64,000 nucleotides of DNA from Actinocorallia populi (GTDB taxonomy: Bacteria > Actinomycetota > Actinomycetes > Streptosporangiales > Streptosporangiaceae), in the NCBI RefSeq assembly GCF_002995495.1, contig NZ_PVZV01000003.1, forward strand, positions 682,001 to 746,000. The letters are read 5' to 3'. Positions 63,274 through 64,000 of this stretch are shown here, one piece after another. Both the position numbers and the translations under genes were made by a program. Positions within the stretch are counted from its first letter, which is position 1; each line of letters begins with the position of its first letter. The notes under the pieces were generated by a model. That model saw only the letters and a list, made by a program, of their open reading frames with translations, was not told the DNA's origin and did not search any database.

Positions 63274-64000
63274 ATGAGCGACGTGGCGGCGATGATGGCC
63301 GAGGTCATGGGACGACTGACCGGCCCCGGCGGTGAATTCGCCCTGGTGGAGACCCCCGGGCAGCGGGCCCCCGGTTTCGTCGGCGCCGCACGCGACCTCG
63401 GCGAGGTGCTCACCGCCTCCCTCGCCTACGGCGACCGCGACTACATCGTCACCGCCACCGAGCGGCTCAGCTTCACCGAGCACGCCGAGCGGGTCGCCGC
63501 CCTGGCCCGGGCGCTGCGCGAGGAGCACGGCATCGTGCCGGGCGACCGCATCGCCATCAACGCCGCCAACACCCCCGACTGGATCGTCTCCTTCTGGGCC
63601 GCGGTCGCCGTCGGCGCCATCACCGTGGGCTACAACGCCTGGTGGGCGCCGCGCGAGATCGAGTACGCGCTCGGGCACACCACCCCCAAGCTGGTCATCG
63701 CCGACGCCAAGCGCGCCGCGCTCATCGGCGACCGGGCCCCGGTGCTGACGCTGGAGGAGGGGGTCCCGGCCGCGGTCGCCCGCCACCAGGGCGCCGAACT
63801 GGTCGTGCACGCCGCCGAGCCCAACGACCCGGTGGTCATCCTCTACACCAGCGGAACGAGCGGGCGGCCCAAGGGCGCCGTGCACTCCCAGCGCAACCTC
63901 ACCTCGGTCATCGAGTACCACCGCGTCAACAACGCGATGTCGGTCGAGATGGCCGCCCAGTGGGGCATCAAGATCGACCCGGCCGACCAGCGCCACCTGC
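63274..64000 (+). CDS. Acyl-CoA synthetase (AMP-dependent), 5' part
   Basis: A class I adenylate-forming ligase starts at ATG 63274 with AGGAGGAAGAGG upstream and runs off the right edge after 242 codons. FAEHAER-like N-terminal helices precede PGDRIAINAANTPDWIVSFWAAVAVGAI, and the phosphate loop VILYTSGTSGRPKGAVHS lies near residue 190. It is divergent from the SDR gene at 63048. The position next to a steroid module suggests a FadD-type ligase for steroid or fatty acids; the missing half prevents a finer call. Confidence 0.88.
   Translation, partial: MSDVAAMMAEVMGRLTGPGGEFALVETPGQRAPGFVGAARDLGEVLTASLAYGDRDYIVTATERLSFTEHAERVAALARALREEHGIVPGDRIAINAANTPDWIVSFWAAVAVGAITVGYNAWWAPREIEYALGHTTPKLVIADAKRAALIGDRAPVLTLEEGVPAAVARHQGAELVVHAAEPNDPVVILYTSGTSGRPKGAVHSQRNLTSVIEYHRVNNAMSVEMAAQWGIKIDPADQRHL

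Overview
The window is very GC-rich, uses GTG and TTG starts freely and packs genes into operons with 4-base ATGA/GTGA overlaps. Together with TetR-rich regulation, a DUF574-type SAM methyltransferase, a Dpg-type polyketide cassette and a sterol side-chain operon, this points to a filamentous actinomycete. My guess is the Streptosporangiales (Actinomadura-like); the species cannot be told from the sequence. No tRNA, rRNA, CRISPR array, insertion sequence or phage gene was found, and gene spacing and base composition look uniform.

Layout. Positions 181-1068 hold a YdjM-type membrane hydrolase. Positions 1201-6801 are a tight five-gene operon: DpgA (type III PKS), DpgB, DpgC, a benzoylformate-decarboxylase-like ThDP enzyme, and DpgD. 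This is the dihydroxyphenylglyoxylate pathway with a decarboxylase in place of the aminotransferase, so the likely product is 3,5-dihydroxybenzaldehyde rather than dihydroxyphenylglycine. Positions 6883-8408 hold a metallophosphoesterase and an ACT-domain protein. Positions 8481-22967 form a saccharide module: GH1, GH20, a peptide/oligosaccharide ABC importer with a fused permease-ATPase, GH3, two TetR regulators, a serine hydrolase and a secreted acyl-peptidase-like hydrolase. Palindromic operators link several of these genes. Positions 23122-28955 hold a TRIC-like channel, an M20 amidohydrolase/MFS pair with a divergent double AsnC regulator, and two convergent overlapping TetR genes. Positions 29235-32895 hold secreted proteins and a TlpA/CcdA redox pair. 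Positions 33191-38359 hold a Ser/Thr kinase followed by a large STAND ATPase with perfectly periodic peptide repeats.

Positions 38509-49036 are mixed: a secreted hydrolase, an MFS carrier, a zinc peptidase, an SDR, a class III CoA-transferase/GntR pair divergent from an HMG-CoA-lyase-like enzyme, a methyltransferase, and an HxlR regulator divergent from an FMN reductase/SRPBCC pair.

Positions 49126-63048, all on the minus strand, look like steroid catabolism. A MaoC hydratase, Ltp2, ChsH1, ChsE1, ChsH2, ChsE2 and a FadD17-like ligase form an igr-type side-chain operon. A perfect terminator separates it from an upstream Liv-type ABC importer (LivF, LivG, fused LivHM, lipoprotein) and an SDR. 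A second acyl-CoA ligase starts divergently and runs off the right edge. A plausible reading is import of a steroid acid, CoA activation, dehydrogenation, hydration and retro-aldol removal of the side-chain remnant.

No gene-free stretch exceeds about 300 bases. The longer gaps (8-180, 28956-29234, 32896-33190, 42282-42487, 43259-43403, 63049-63273) hold promoters, operators or terminators where listed; 42282-42487 shows nothing convincing.
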